The notes: generated by a model from the sequence alone, not told the origin. DNA of 64,000 nt from Lycocorax pyrrhopterus obiensis (GCA_014706295.1 JACSVZ010000022.1:11426830-11490829); one strand, 5' to 3'; shown: positions 24,635 to 38,305, counted from the first letter of the stretch. Translations and numbers: made by a program.

Positions 24635-27600
24635 TTTTCCTTCTTCTAGAAAGCGGGAAGTAGGCAGAGAATAAAGTATTCCTTAGGGCTTGACAAACGT
24701 GTCCCACTTGCTTGCCTGCGAATGTGACACCCGAGGCAGTAGGCTGGCTGGGGAATGTGGCTGCTGTAAACTTCGACATTATAGCTTTTTTGAGTTCCTT
24801 CTGTCTTCTCAGTTGTGTGCTATAGTTTTATCCTACAGCAGGGATTCCTTAGGAAGCAAGTTGGTGAAGTGTTCAGCTGCTTATGGAAAGGAGGATTTAA
24901 TTCCCTCGAAACTAACTGCAGGAGATACTCCTAAAAATCTCATGGCTGCTCCACCGAATATCAGTTTGGGGAACTCCTAAGCAGTTCCCCAAAGACCTTT
25001 CCTGTCTGTGCTCTCTCCCACTAAACCTGCCATGTGTTTGCCATGGTGTGTGTTTAATGGAGGATGAAGATTATTAGTTAAAATGTGACCTGGCAAATCT
25101 TGTTTCTTCCAGTAATCTGAAAAAGCACAACTTTTACAGAAAGGAAAGAATTTTTGGCATTATTCTTGTGGCATCCAGGTTTTGAATGAGAAGGAAAGCA
25201 TCAGCTCCTCTTTGGTTGGTCTGTTTTGCTTATAAATGATATATAATTTTTCAGTAAAAGGTGTTTTACAAAATACTGTTTTTTAAATGGAAAACACCTG
25301 TTCTGATGATCGAGTTGGTGAGGTTTTTGTGGTTTTTTTTAAAAGCAGTGGAGGCAAGTGAGGAATTGCAAAGCTGTTTGTCTTTGACAGGATGCAGGGG
25401 TAGTCAGGGTTGGGACTGTTGTCTCTGGAAATGTTTGCAGAGTAATTCTGAATGGGGAAAGGGGTGGAGAAGAGCTGCAGAGCAGTGAGTTTGTGAAAGC
25501 TGAAAGCAGAATCTGTGGGTTTTGCTGTTGTGTGAGATAGCTTAGATCATCTGGGCTGAACAGAGTGAGGTGCAGAGCACCAGCCTGAGCAGTAAATCAG
25601 CCAGAGTTTTGTGGAGAGCCTGCAGAACCTGAAAGCAGCCTAGAGAGCCAGGTTGGTGCAGTTTTTAGGTGTTTCTGTGGCAAGGTGGCCGGAATACAGC
25701 TCGTGCACAAATGTTCCACAGTGGAATGAAGTTGCTCAGCTTGGCAGGTGATTTTATTCCTGCAACAATGAAGTAGAAATTTTAACAGGCTCACATGGAA
25801 GGACTTGTGACTCTGCAGTTCTGTGGATGTGAGCTGTAGTTTTTATTCCCAAGTCTTTCTGTCATGGTGATGGAAGGAGGTGCCATGGAATCACAGGATC
25901 ACAGAATGGTTTGGGTTGGAAGGGACCTTAAAGACCATCTCGTTCCAATTCCCTGCTGTGGACAGGGGCACCTTCCACTAGGCCAGGTTGCTCCCAGCCC
26001 TACCCAGCCTGGCCTTGAGCAGTTCCAGGAATGGGGAGTCCACAATGTCTGTGGACAATAAAATACTGTCTTTAGAAGAGGTTTACTTGGTTCAGCCTGT
26101 TTGGAAAATCTACCTAAACTGGTAAAGGCTGGAAAGAAACCCTGGAGTGTGTGTTGATGTGAAAGTCCTAAAGCTGGGGGGATGAAAGGCTCTCTCTCAG
26201 TAGGCAATGAAGCTGTGTTAAGGCATTGCCCCATCAGAAGCACTTAAGTTGGTATCACTTTGATATCTTTTGGTTTTTTTAATTTGTGTTGTCTCCTCAT
26301 TTTCTGAGGAGGAATGAGTGAAGACTGTATTGCCAAATGGTCCTGAGTTGCTCAACTTGCTTCATGAAAAATAGTTTCAAAGTTCCGTGTGGCTTTGAAA
26401 ATAAATGAATAACTTGTGTGTCTAATCCTGAAGTGGAGAACTTTTCCTTGCTTAACAGGGTTTTTGTGTCTCTTTGGGAATATTATCTGATAATCCTGTA
26501 TCATGTGGCTGCTGGCACATAACACGGTCATAGGCTGGGTTTTGCCTCTGGTTTCCTGTCTCCACTTCTGGTCTCAGTGGTACCCCAAGTTGTCTTTCTC
26601 CCTTGGATTTTGATTTCCTTATTTGCAGTGGGGCAGTTCTGTGGCCACTGAGCTGATGGTTTCCTGTAAAATGTGCACATCCCCATCCTGTGATTCTGGC
26701 AACTCCCAGGAATTTCTTTCTACAAGTTCAGGTCCTGAATGTGGTGGTAAATACAGGCTTAATAGAATCTGTGTATAATTATTCTCAGTGCTTCCCTACA
26801 GGCTGTGGCCTCTTATTTATTGGAAAATTCTGCTTAATAGGTGTCATGCCAGGTATGTGCCTTTCTGGATTGTGGCACAATTTCCACACCCCTCCATAGT
26901 ACAGGGTGCCTCCTGCTTTTGGCTACCAGGTCATCCTTCAGTTTAGTCACAACACTTCTAAAGAAGCTCCTTTAAAAATGACATTAAAGTTCAGGTTCCT
27001 GTTAGTAAGCCTTGCAGAGATTCTGTTAAAGCTGACCAGTTGAGGGAGGATTATCTTTCATTTATCCCTTGTTTCATTTTTATCCCCATTCCAGCCCCAG
27101 TTGTAAAAGGTATTTTATCAGATTTTTCACCAGATTTGCCTTTTTTATTACATTTGCTAGATTTTTGTAGCTTTCTATAAGATGCATAAATACTGCTATT
27201 TTTTCCTGGATAAGGTTGAATAAATAAATATATATATATACAGGAAATTTATGTTCTAGGTTGTCAAATTGTCCCCTTGTCCAAAAACCCCATGGATCTA
27301 AACAGATAGTAGAAATTTTATGTATAATATAACTGTGAAATAGTATTGCTTATAGCCTGTAAATAAAGGGGAATTGTAAATACATTTTCCCTGTGTACAA
27401 GCACTTGCACTGTAGTTTTGTAGGCATTTCTAATAGAGGGATTGAGGCAGAGCTGGGTTTGTGTGGATCTGTGAGCTGTCCAGGAATTGTACCTGCTTTG
27501 TTTCCTTTTGTGTTCTAAGTAGTTGTCACTTTTTTTTTCGTATGTGACTCCTTTTAGGTTTCGATCCTGCAGTAAATTTGCAAAAAGAACTGGACTTCAA

Positions 27601-27750
27601 GCTGCTTTAGTCATGAGTGTGTAAGCTGAAAAATCTCTGTATAGAAACTAGAGTTAAATTGGCCTGAGGCATGCAGAAGTGTTATGCAACTTAAACTTAT
27701 TTATTAATAAGTGTTTCTGTATCAATAAATTCAGTAAAGGCTTTTTAGCC
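24635..27750 (+). other. PCMTD2: PCMTD2 3' UTR (probable extent)
   Basis: No other gene is visible. AATAAA signals occur at 24670-24675, close to the stop, then near 27219-27228 in an AT run, at about 27362, and at about 27724. A short form ending near 24.7 kb and long forms ending at 27.4-27.75 kb are all possible. A reverse CR1 lies in the middle (25888-26062). The AT-rich 27100-27750 segment has the texture of a distal UTR. The extent is inferred. Confidence 0.45.
25888..26062 (-). repeat. CR1 3' fragment
   Basis: An antisense CR1 of about 175 bp starting 'atggaatcacaggatcacag' and containing 'gtttgggttggaagggacct', with a duplicated terminal word at its left edge. It sits inside the likely long 3' UTR of PCMTD2. 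Confidence 0.9.
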
Positions 27751-29260
27751 TTCTTAACATGGCTTTGCATCATGTTGTGATTAGAATACTTTGTAGGTGA
27801 GTGCTTATTTCCCTAATTGGAGGTCAAGACACAAAACCAGCAGAAAGAACATTTAATTATGCGATGCAGGTGCACAGTTTTAGATGAACTCCTCAGGATG
27901 TGATCTCTTAAACCTGATGAGTTCCAAACCTTGAAGTCATGCAGTTGTGCAGGATGATTTTTGGGATCAGCACACACAGAACTGATCTAGATTTAATGTG
28001 TCAGAGTGGCTAAAGAGTGAACTCACTTCCCTGGCTGTTTGACTGTAAACAACAGATATCAAAAGGTGATTTAGTCCATTTCTGTACTTCAAGGAGGTGC
28101 CTAAACCAAACATATCAGGAGTTTGTTCTGTGCATTCTGAACTGCAGCTCCCCTCTTGTCCCCGGGCTCTGAGTGTTTAATTAACGCGGATTTTTAAGAG
28201 CTGGTGTTCAAGGCTTTCATTTCTCCAGTGTTGAGAACAATATTTTGGTTTCAGCTGTGGTAGGAATCTGATCATAATAGCAAATACAGCTGCTGCTAAT
28301 TAAATGAATCTGTTAACCTTTATTCCATAGGATAATTGCCTGTCTGCGTGTTTCTTCCTGTCATCTGTGTGTATGATAAATGTCCTTTTCCCAGCTATAA
28401 CAGGAGATTAGTCCAACGTTAATGTTTTCCTTCACGTGATGCGTGCTGAAAGAAAATCCTTTTCTGCTTTGGAAAGCCATGGATGTGTCATACCAATGGT
28501 ATTGAGGAAATTAAATTTGTCAGATGATGTTTATGTTCACTTCATTGTAAAACATAACATCGCAGTTCCCTGGGGTGTAGACAGGGGGCAGGTCCCCTGA
28601 GGGAAATCTTTTTACTGTATAAAAAGGGACAGAAGGGAAAGTTAAAAAAAACAAACAAACAAAGGGTGAAGGGGAGAAAAAACCCACCTGAGGGAACCCC
28701 CCAAATTTCTTGCTTTCTACAGGTGTGAAAAGCCTGTGTAGCAGGGGCTGGAAATGCTGGAGCATGGGACACAAGTGTTGACATCATTCCTGGTGTTGAG
28801 GAGAGAAGTTTTGGTTCTTGCTCAGAGTTGCACACTCCTTTTTAAAGACTTTGTCACAGTGCTGGAAAATAAGACGAATTAATGTGAGAGTAAGGGGCCT
28901 GTGTTGCTGGTGTTCCATAACTCCCACCAACATCCCGTTTGTCACGAGGGGAGATAGGCAAGGCAGGAGAGGTGTGGTGAAGGTCAGGTGGAGATCTGCC
29001 TCTCAGTAAAGGTGTGGGTTGCAGAACTTGCCTTCTTGCACTGAAATGACTCCCTGTGCTCTGTTAAATCTGCTGACTTGGCCCAAGATCCCATTCCTAC
29101 AAAGTAGTGGGCAAATACCCCTCAATCCTTCCCGGAGCTGCTCCCCCACGGCACAGCCGGGCTCTGAAATGCGATTCCACAGACAGGAATTGTTCCACAG
29201 AAGTGGGACTGAGCCCTGGCCCAGCTCTCCTGTTTGCAATACAAATAAACCTGGAAAGGA

Positions 29261-29281
29261 TTGTTGTTGTTGTTGTTGTTG
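29261..29281. repeat. (TTG)7 microsatellite
   Basis: Seven perfect TTG triplets in intergenic DNA. Confidence 0.95.
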
Positions 29282-30778
29282 CAGAGGGTTGGTTTAGAGC
29301 TCAGGGTTTATGCACCACAGAGGCAGACAGCAAAAGCCTCGTATTTGCAGAGCGGCCAGATGTGCCAGGGAAAACGATGGCTCCAAAATACTGACGCATG
29401 GTTTGCAGAGAGCGCTTTTGTTTATTTTCCCAGCTTTGCAGAACAGCTCCTACCAGCTGTGCTACCCCGTCCGAGCAGAGTGCAGTGTGCTTTGGAAGGA
29501 GATGATGTGAGGAGCAATCAGGCTGGAAGAACAGAGAACTTCAGTCAGGAAGATTTTCATGTAACGCGCGTTGCCTGATGCGCATGGAGGACCTGCTTCT
29601 AATGCACTTAAAGCATTAAAGTGGAATTAAAAGCTGTCGTATTTAACCCAGAGCAGTCTGATCTCAGCTGCCAGTTGTTGTATAAAGGCTGAAGATGATA
29701 ATTTGGCTTTTTACAACCCGTTTTTGTGAGCAGGGTTGGCCTGGGTTGGGTTGGGTGGCCGCTAGAGGACACTCTGCCCAAAACCATGAGTTCAGTGAAC
29801 TTGCTTGGATTTCCAAGCGATGGCGGGGCAGAGAAACAGCAGATTGCCTGAGGACCAAGTGCAGAAAGCCTGCAGTGTAATTCTCTTTTATAGCTGGAAA
29901 AAAGAATACATCTTTTGCCTTCTACGGCATAAAATTTTAGGTGAAACCCCAAACCCAAAGCTCTCCCCAAATGCTCAAGTGACAGAGAATCTGAACTGGG
30001 AAGGTTTAAATGTCACTCTTGTTAAGTACTGCTTTGTCACGTCAATTATTTTGTAGTGTACAGTACAAAGCACACGTGCAGGTTGATAGGAAAACATCAT
30101 TTGATCTTCCAGGTTATGTGGGATGGTGCCGTGTTTGAAATTCCTCAAGTACCTTTGTATCCCAATGTGTTTTAATGCCTCCCTCGTGCTCAACCCACAC
30201 ATTTAGGATCTTGTAATAACTTGAAACCTAAAGATAGGCTGGTTTCACTGTAGCTTCTCTATAAAGGTGATTAATTCAACTGGAAACAAATCCTGCCTTT
30301 TACATCTCAATTTTATCCTCCAGTGGGGAGAAACAAATGGAGGACTGCATTTCCTACTGTTCAAACTCAGTTGATTTTATTGTTTGTTTCCTTCTTCATC
30401 CCTCAGTTGCCTTGAACTTCTCAAAAATCCTGACGTTTTTCCAAATTACATCCTTGTAGAAAGAAATTATACTTGGTCAAAGGCCTCTGAAATGAATCAG
30501 CTTTCACTCTGCCTAAGAAACTTTACAGATTCCAGGATGGGGTTTTGTCTTTATTTGCAGGTTTTTTATCTCTCTTAGTGATCTCCCTTTTAAAATCTCT
30601 TATCTGTAACATCCCACGCCCACATCAATGGTTGGAGGTGTATTTTTGCTTGATGTTGTAATTACATGTAATAAGAGACAGCCTCCATCCTGAAAGTCTT
30701 AGCGCTCAATACATTTGACAGGCTGCTAGGTAAGACTCTCTCTTTATTCTGCGGAGTGTGCTAGGGCAAAAAAATGGA

Positions 30779-30786
30779 TATAAAAA
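30779..30786 (+). promoter_or_regulatory. Possible TATA box of the peroxidasin-like gene
   Basis: TATAAAAA lies 393 bp before the start codon. It would place initiation near 30810 and give a 5' UTR of roughly 370 nt in the same exon as the ATG. Support is positional only; A-rich flanks make chance matches likely. Confidence 0.25.
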
Positions 30787-31178
30787 CCTTGGCCCTGAAT
30801 CTTTTGCATCCCAGCTCAGCCCTGGAAGCACAGGGTCGTTTTTTGGTTGCTGTCCATGGAGGTGCACTGTGCTTTCAGACAGATGCCCGAGGAGAAGGTG
30901 AGGAGTTAACTTGCTGTTCAAAAGAAGCAACAAGGCGAACACAGATCAAAATGAAGAGTTTGTATTTCAGCGCCACAATTAGAGAGGGGTGGGGGCAGTG
31001 TGATCTCCAGTGATGTGCAGAATGGCAGAGAGGGTGGGCGGTTGGACTGTCAAACTGCCTTAATTTAATTGCAAACACATGCTGATGAGTCCCCTCCTCC
31101 TGGACCTCAGGGCTGGGAAACTTTTTTTGTCAGCTCCCTGCAGCTCAGAATTGAGGCAAATACGCTCCAGCAAACACC

Positions 31179-31342
31179 ATGCTAATCAAACCTTCAGCTC
31201 TTGGAGGCTTTTTGTATTTTCTCCTCCTGCCTGGTTTCTCCTGCTCCTGCCCCAGCCGCTGCCTGTGCTTCAGGACTACAGTGAGATGCATGCATCTGAT
31301 GTTGGAAACGATCCCCGAGATCCCGCCCCAGACAAACATTCT
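31179..31342 (+). CDS. Peroxidasin-like exon 1: signal peptide and LRRNT
   Basis: First coding exon of a peroxidasin-family gene. The ATG at 31179 has A at -3. The protein starts [20 protein letters not shown], a clear secretion signal, with cleavage likely around residues 20-23. The LRRNT cysteine cap follows, C24-PSR-C28-L-C30 to C37, then [18 protein letters not shown]. These match the N-terminal caps of PXDN and PXDNL as I recall them, with features of both. The donor is CT|GTGAGT, and the split Leu codon is completed by the exon at 41267. Peroxidasins are secreted haem peroxidases that make hypobromous acid to form sulfilimine cross-links in collagen IV. No symbol is given, because the neighbours fit neither the human PXDN nor the human PXDNL locus. 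Confidence 0.9.
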
Positions 31343-34300
31343 GTGAGTAACCACTTCATTTTCCTGCCTTTCTTACCTGCTTGGTCTGTAGAAAGAAGAG
31401 AAAAAAAAAAAAGCCAAGGCCAAAGGCATACTTTTATCCTCCTTTTTTTCCCAGCAGAATTATCTGCCTCAAGAACTGTTTTGTGCTTTTAAAACATGAA
31501 ACAGAAACTGCTTCTTTTGGCATCAGTTAATTGCTAATGGGACAATCAAGGGAATTGAAAAATTTAATGAGACTAATTCCAGGGCAAGCACTGGAAGACC
31601 GTTTTGGGGAATGAAAGGTCAAAAATATTAAACTGAGCTTATGGAAAGGAACGCAGTTTGCATTTTTGGAGGTTTTGTATATGGGTGTAGGGGAGAGGGG
31701 AAAAAGAGCAGCTCAGGCTTTTGTCTCCAGTGACACAAACACTTTCCTTATATATACAACACCATTTCAGTACTGAATTTTTAAGTACTGGTTTTCCACT
31801 TTCTATTTGAACTGTTCAAACCAAAGTTAAGGCTTATTTGGAAAGTAGCAACTGTGGTAACTCACAGATTCCTTGAGAAATAAGAAGATGAGGGAGCTGG
31901 TGGCTGGGTCCATTCAAACAGGAAAGGTGGAGGAAAAGGACATGTAACGCTTGGAGACTCCTAAAGAGCTCTTACTGATAGGTGCAGAAGAGCACTTCCC
32001 TGTGATTCTAAGCTAATCCTGAATTTAAAGGTGGCTTTAAAATGCAATGACACGACAAAATCCTTCCCTTCGTGCTACTCTTATCTGATCCCTTGGCTTG
32101 GAAGACCTTTTTTTTGTAAGTAGCTGGGAAGACTTGTCAAAAATGAATCTTCATTCTCATCCTCCTTAAACTTTGCAAAACTTTTCCAACACGAGTTTGA
32201 GCAGCTTTTCCCTGTGCTTGTAACAAACTCAATTTTACCTCAGCTAGCACATCCATACCGGCATTTCTCCCATAACATCTCACTAATACTGCTAATGCAC
32301 TTTCTGTGCTGGCAGCCTGAGGAACGTGCTGTGGGCAGGATGCTGGCATTGGATTGCTGCCATCCAGGTCTGCTTTGCTGGGTGGAGACCACAGAGGTTC
32401 TTGCACTAGTGGCCCACAGGATAAGATCTACCCTTGCTACAGCTGCCAAAGCTTTCTCGTGCCCTGGGCTGGTGCTGGAGTGGTTATTTGCAGTGTGACC
32501 CTGCTCAGTACTTGCTCACTGGGCAGTGGTTATGTGCTCTTACAGTAACTTGCAGCATCTGACTCTTCACACTCTCACCAACCTTTTTCTCCCCCTTATT
32601 CCCCTTTGTCTTGAAATGTTAAAATATTTATAATACCCTGACACTGATTTTAGCAAAGTAACTTGTTCCTCCTTGTTTAAATCTAGATTTTATTGAGGGA
32701 AAGGTTTTTTCCATTGGCTGAACTGAGGTGTTTCTGAGATCATTGAAGCTTAATTCCTGTTCTCTGTTTGAAATGATGCAATGTTTGCTGTCACAGTGGA
32801 GCATGAGTGTGTTTCTGCTAGAGATCCTTCGAGTGCAGAGGGAGGGAAGTTTACTGTGTCACCAACTCTTTCCCAGTTCTGGAATGGTGTGATTCCAAGC
32901 TCCCTCTGGCAGCAGCACACCTCATTCTCTGCACCATCTTGAATGGGAAACCGGGTTTTAAAACATTAAAGAAATAGTATAGATGTGAGATATAAAAATT
33001 GCAGTATTGCAAAGGAAGATTACTTTTCATTGACCAGTATTTTTTAAGGTGATTTATGCATTTTATTCTCTTTTACTACTGTCTGCATAATTATAAGCGA
33101 ATAACGTATTGGTGATCAGAGATCCTCACAGACATAAAGACAGATGAGCCTGGTGAGTGCTCTCTGTTGGCAGATCATGGGCCTTTGTGTGGCAAGGAAA
33201 AATCCTGACTTTCTGACTATCTCGAAGATCTCATGTACGTAAATGCATTTCCCAGCCAGCATCCCATTGTATCTGTTATAAATAGCATTTGACTAATTAA
33301 ACTTTTTTTGAATTGTGGAAGATCAAGGAATGCTTCTTAACCAAGCCCCGGCTCCTCCAGCTTTTTGGTATGTCAGTGTTTCTCCTGGGAGAACCCTTGT
33401 GTCAGACTGAACATTTGGAATTATAGCAAGAATAGTCTTGATCACGGAGTTATTCTGAGCAGAAAATGTGGGATTGGGGTATTTTCCACAGTTAATCTTT
33501 GGTGTGAACAGGACTGAGTCTGTGACTGCTGCTCCAAACACCGATCCCAGGCTCCAGCTCGGTTCCCTTGAAGAACAGCTGCAGTTTCCAGATGGAGTTT
33601 GCTTTGAAGTTGGGAGTTTGGGACTTTCTGACCTCCATGACTCCGTGCCACCCTCTCTAAGAACCCTGGAAGAGCGGGGAAGTCTCCTAGCTGGCACAGG
33701 CTGTGCTTCACCATTGGCAGATGGCCCCTGGGGCTGCAGCCAGCTGGCGGCACTTGGAGCCGCCCATCGCCTTCTCCGAGCGATGCTGGGATTGGCATGG
33801 AACCAGCTCCAGGATTGATGAGCTGTTACTGGCTCCTCTTGGGTCGCCATTTCCCTCCTCCCTTCCCAGTCCCAGCTGGGTACAGCTGAGGATCTGGCCC
33901 AAAGTCTGGTTTTAGCAATAGACAATTTATCTTTGGTAATGGAGTCTGCTCGCTTTATCCCGAGCAGAGAATAGGATGGCAGGAATGGCTACACGTGTAC
34001 AGATAAGCCATAAAAACTCACTGTGTAGAACTGCAGACGTATTTTGGCTGTTGTCTGTTCAATTGGAACACGATTATCCAGATGTGATCTGCTGGTTACC
34101 GCTGGGATTCAGGCAGTTCTTTCAGCCAGCAGCCCAAGGAAGGGAACAGCTGTGGAACATACACTCCGAAAATTTCAATAGGTCTTTAACCTTCGCAGCC
34201 ATTTGTTCTGCAGTGTGACATTTAAAACAATAAACTTCGAAACGTGTGGGCATGAGTAGAAGAAATCCATGGAAAGAAGTTCCCCTCTGGCTGGCAGCTA

Positions 34301-37300
34301 ATGGATTGCAATCCAATTATCCATGGGTTGTTCTTCTTTCTGCATTATGCAGGGCACATAATGAACGAGTACTGCTGGAGAAACATAGCTGAGGGCACAG
34401 GGCAGGATCCGGGATCTGAACACTTCGCTGGCATGAACTGGAGGTGACCCAGTTGTTCACAGACCTGGTTGCTAATTGGGCAGTGTAAGCACGGCCAGCT
34501 TGACAAGTTTTGTTTCCCTTCATGATTGTGCTGCTTTTGGTGCCTGCTCAGTTCCTCTCCTCCTCTTCCCGCAGGAGGAAGGCTGGAGTAGGACAGGGTG
34601 TAGCTCTCTTAGTCTGTTAATGAGCACAGTTTTGAGAAGGAATTTTATACATTTGTTGGGGAAAGGTTTACTGAGCAAGCGAGTTCTTGGAAATGCTGCT
34701 CGGTCTGTGGTCTCTGTCGTGTGTTTTGGGTTGAAGAAGGGATTACTCATTTCCTCTGTGTGTGATAATCTTATATGCAGCCATTAAATGCACACCCACA
34801 CATTCTGCATGTGCCAGGTAGAATGTGTAGTGTTTAATCCATATTAAACCTTCTAGAGGTGACCAAGAACTTTATGTTCTATTTTTAGAAGTCCCTTCGT
34901 CGGAAGGAAAATAGGGAGGGAAGGTATTTCAAACATACTTTCCTTCTAGAAACATTCCAGGATCTTTTCATGGAAGCATCCTAAGTCTTGTGATTGTAGC
35001 TACCTTAAAGTGTTTAAAATCCTGCTTTCACTGAACTTCCCAGTGCTTCAGCAGCTGGTTCCCACTTGAGTATTTGTATTTTTGTTGCCCTCACCACATC
35101 CCTCTCCCCACAGGGATACCAGGACTTTTTCCTGTGCTCTTTAAGGAGAAGTCAGTATTTTTTGGTGAAAGAATGTGTGTGTATTCTGGGTAAAAACTTT
35201 AATGATCAGGCTCTTAAAAAAGTGGAAGACTGACACTTAAGCTACACAAGACCCAATATTAAAGTGTTTATTTGACTTCCTCTGAATCAGGGTCAGAACA
35301 CACTTCAGGAGGAGGGAAAAGTTGTCTTCCTTTGATGTAGGCAGTACCTAGGGTAGTTGGTGCAAAGGAATTGTGCATTAGGTTAAGAGAGTCCTTGCTG
35401 CCATGAATGCCCAGGAATAGACTCAGCTGGTTTGGGTGGGATCAGACCTTAATCTCCATCCCACTTCTAATACATATTAGCTCAAATTATCTAACATTGC
35501 TGAATTCAGCATCTTTTTATGTAATCTTCCTACTTGAATATGTGTTCAGGACCAAAACTATGTTTTGGAGGTGTTCCTTATTCCTGCCTTTCCTGGAAAG
35601 AGCTAAAGGGATGCCAGGTGGCATTTGAAATGATTCCACCAGGAATGAGGCACCAGCAGATCCCTCCTGCCCTGGCACTGCCTTTCAGGCATAGCATTCC
35701 CACCAGCTTACATGCACAGAAAAAGTGGGATCAAACCAGCTTGGTACACTGGCTGCTGGATTATGGTCAAGTTCCTGCCCCAGCTGACGCCAAGGGAGCC
35801 CTTTTGAAAATCTGACTCCTGTTTGTGGGAGCTGAATCTTAAAAATCTGGATTCAGGAATGCCTGTGGTAATTTCTTAATTAAAATCTAGTGTTCCTAGA
35901 ACTTCAAAATAAGTGGTGTGGCAGTGCAACAGGGGACCACAGCCTGTTCTGCAGAGTGAGGCTCCCTGCAGCTGCTTGCTCGCCACCATTTCAACCACAA
36001 TCCCATCTAATTTCCTTGTATCTCCATGCTCAACATATTTTCCTTCCTCTTCACTCTTTGAACAGTCAGATCTTGATGTCTTAAGCTGGTAAGCCTCAAA
36101 ATAGCCAGGACTTGGAAGATCCCCAGCCCTGAGCCTCCCCATGGTCCCCTCATCTGCCTCGCAGGGCTGGCAGTGCTCAGCTGTCCATGTAGGGGTTCTG
36201 GGATGAAGGCTGTCATTTATTAAAGCCATCTGGGGACTCGTGTGGGACAGGGACATTCCTGAGTTGGGGAGCTGATGACAGGGGGTCTGGAAGACTTCAT
36301 TTCTATCTCAGCAAGGCAGCTTTCCCTTCCTGCCAGGACTGGAGTGGTTTGGCAGGACTGGGGAACCTGCAGAGCTGACTGATGCTGTGCAGATAAGTGT
36401 GAGGAAAAGCTTCTTTCTGATAAGTGTCCTGGCTCTTCTCGTATATGGGAAGCTTGACTTATAGGGTATTTTTAGGATGTGTTTAGGATGTCTTTCATGC
36501 CCTCCTTTCTTCAGGAAACACTGGGAGGAACTTCAACATCTTCTCTCTGTAAAAGCACCTTTACTCTGGGTGTCATTGTTGGTGATGATTGTGTGGCTGC
36601 CACTTTCCAACCAGTTCTGGGCAGAACTGTCAGCATCACTGCTGTGCACAGTGCTGGGAACACAAAGGATTCTTCTACAAACCCAGTAATTTCCATGGAG
36701 CTGCAGTAAAACGCCTCTTGTAGCTAATTATCTGCTTAGTTAACATAGTAATACATGAGTCTGTGAAAGCCTAAATACATTAAACAGAAGTGGAAGTTTC
36801 TTGTAAAAGCCATTGATTGCTTTATATGCTAATCACTGATAATTGTTTAACACAAGGCTTGCAGGGAGGATTGTTCTGATAGCAGCTGAGAGGCTCAGAC
36901 AGATTGAGTGTCATTCTGTAAAGACCCATTTCCCCATCCGTTTGCGAATTCTGGCATTCTTTGTAGCCTCTGTTAATAGTTCCCAAATTCAGAAAAGGTG
37001 ACTTATTTCACATCAGATCCTGGATTGTCCACGTATTCCAGGTCACTTTCCTGTCAGAGCTTGGGCACGAGGGTTTGGTGAGATTTTCAGCTGAGCCGGT
37101 CAAGCTGGTGTTGTCCAGAGGGATCCGTGTTGGGGGATGCTGCTGTCCCAGGCCTCCACTCTGTGTGAAGGTAGAAGAGGATCCAGAATCCTGTTCCTTG
37201 TGGGAAGGTCATTTGTAACCCCAGACTGATCTTGAAATCATGGGGGAGAGTTAAATCACGAGGGATTCTTTTTTCCCCCCATTTTTCAAATTCCCAGGTG

Positions 37301-38305
37301 GAAAGAAGCGGGCAGGAGGGAGGCAGGGAGCCCAGCTGCTGGGGCACAGGGCAGCAGGGAGCAGCTGCCCTGGGAGAAGCTCCGTGGTGGGTCCCTGTAA
37401 AAAGCACATTTGTTCCTGAAAAGAAACGTAAATTTCCAGAGTGAGTGCCCTGGGAATAGAGAGGAACAAGCGTTTCTGTGTGAGAGGAGACAAACTCCGT
37501 AGGGAATGTTCTCAATCAAACACATGCAAGGCAGGGAATTCCCAGTGCAGCCCTTCATTGCCAGCGATGCTTTAGGCTAAGGCGAGGTCTGGAGTAAAAA
37601 CACTAAGGATGAGCCAAAGTACTGGGATTTTTATATGGTAAAGAGGAACATGTAGGTTCCTCTGCATGCCCAGGGGCTTTCTTTGCTGTGTAGGGACCTC
37701 CATATTGGTACTTTTAATGCTGTCTAGGGTACAGGGAGCAGAATAGCCTGGTCCATCCTTTGCCTCCAGGGCAGGATCCACCAACCTAAACCACGTGTGG
37801 CTAATGCCTGTCTCACCTGCAGTCCACTGTGTGTTTTATGAGCCTTGCTAATTGAGATATTTGAAAAAAATACCCTGAACCTGCAGTTTCAGTCAGTGAC
37901 TATTTGCCCTTTCTATTTGTAGCAATTTCCTGACATAGTTATTGTCTCTATGGCTAAATAAGCAATTTCAGTTCTTCTCATTGTCATGTTTTCTAGACTT
38001 CAGATCATTCCCATAGCTTTCCTTTGCATTCTCTCCAGTTATTTCACATCATTTCTTGAAATGAAGTGCTCAGAGAAGAGATGCAGTGTTTCAGTTCCAT
38101 TTTTGTCTGTGGGGAAACCTGTTGCCTTTGTGATGGAGAACAATCCAAAAAGAACTTTCCAAAGGATTGAAACATAGCTGGGGTCCAGAGAAACATCTAA
38201 AGGCCTTACCTGGAACAGAAAACAGAAGAAAAATTAAAATATTTCATTAAAATAATGAGCTAAGTTTTATTCCATGCTCCTTGGGGGTGGTGTAGTTTAA
38301 AAAGA

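Larger units (their letters stand above)
27751..31178 (+). other. PCMTD2 to peroxidasin-like intergenic/5' region
   Basis: No coding exon was recognised in these 3.4 kb. It contains a (TTG)7 run at 29261-29281, a G-rich 'tgggttgggttgggtgg' stretch near 29750, and moderately AT-rich DNA. A TATAAAAA at 30779-30786 lies 393 bp upstream of the peroxidasin-like ATG, with no CpG island nearby, so the promoter of that gene may be of the TATA type. An upstream untranslated exon cannot be excluded. Confidence 0.45.

Noticed and set aside
31079..31492. 137-codon plus-strand frame overlapping the peroxidasin-like start exon
   Set aside because: The other frame, starting at 31179, encodes the signal peptide and LRRNT cysteine cap with a correct donor; this frame is a shadow.
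33323..33925. 200-codon minus-strand open frame in intron 1 of the peroxidasin-like gene
   Set aside because: The peptide has no recognisable domain and is rich in Ser, Arg and Pro; there is no promoter, poly(A) signal or intact-retrogene signature. Chance is the simplest explanation.
35428..35462. Possible antisense CR1 remnant
   Set aside because: Only about 35 bp resembles 'ggtttgggtgggatcagacc' CR1 text; too short and diverged to list as a feature.
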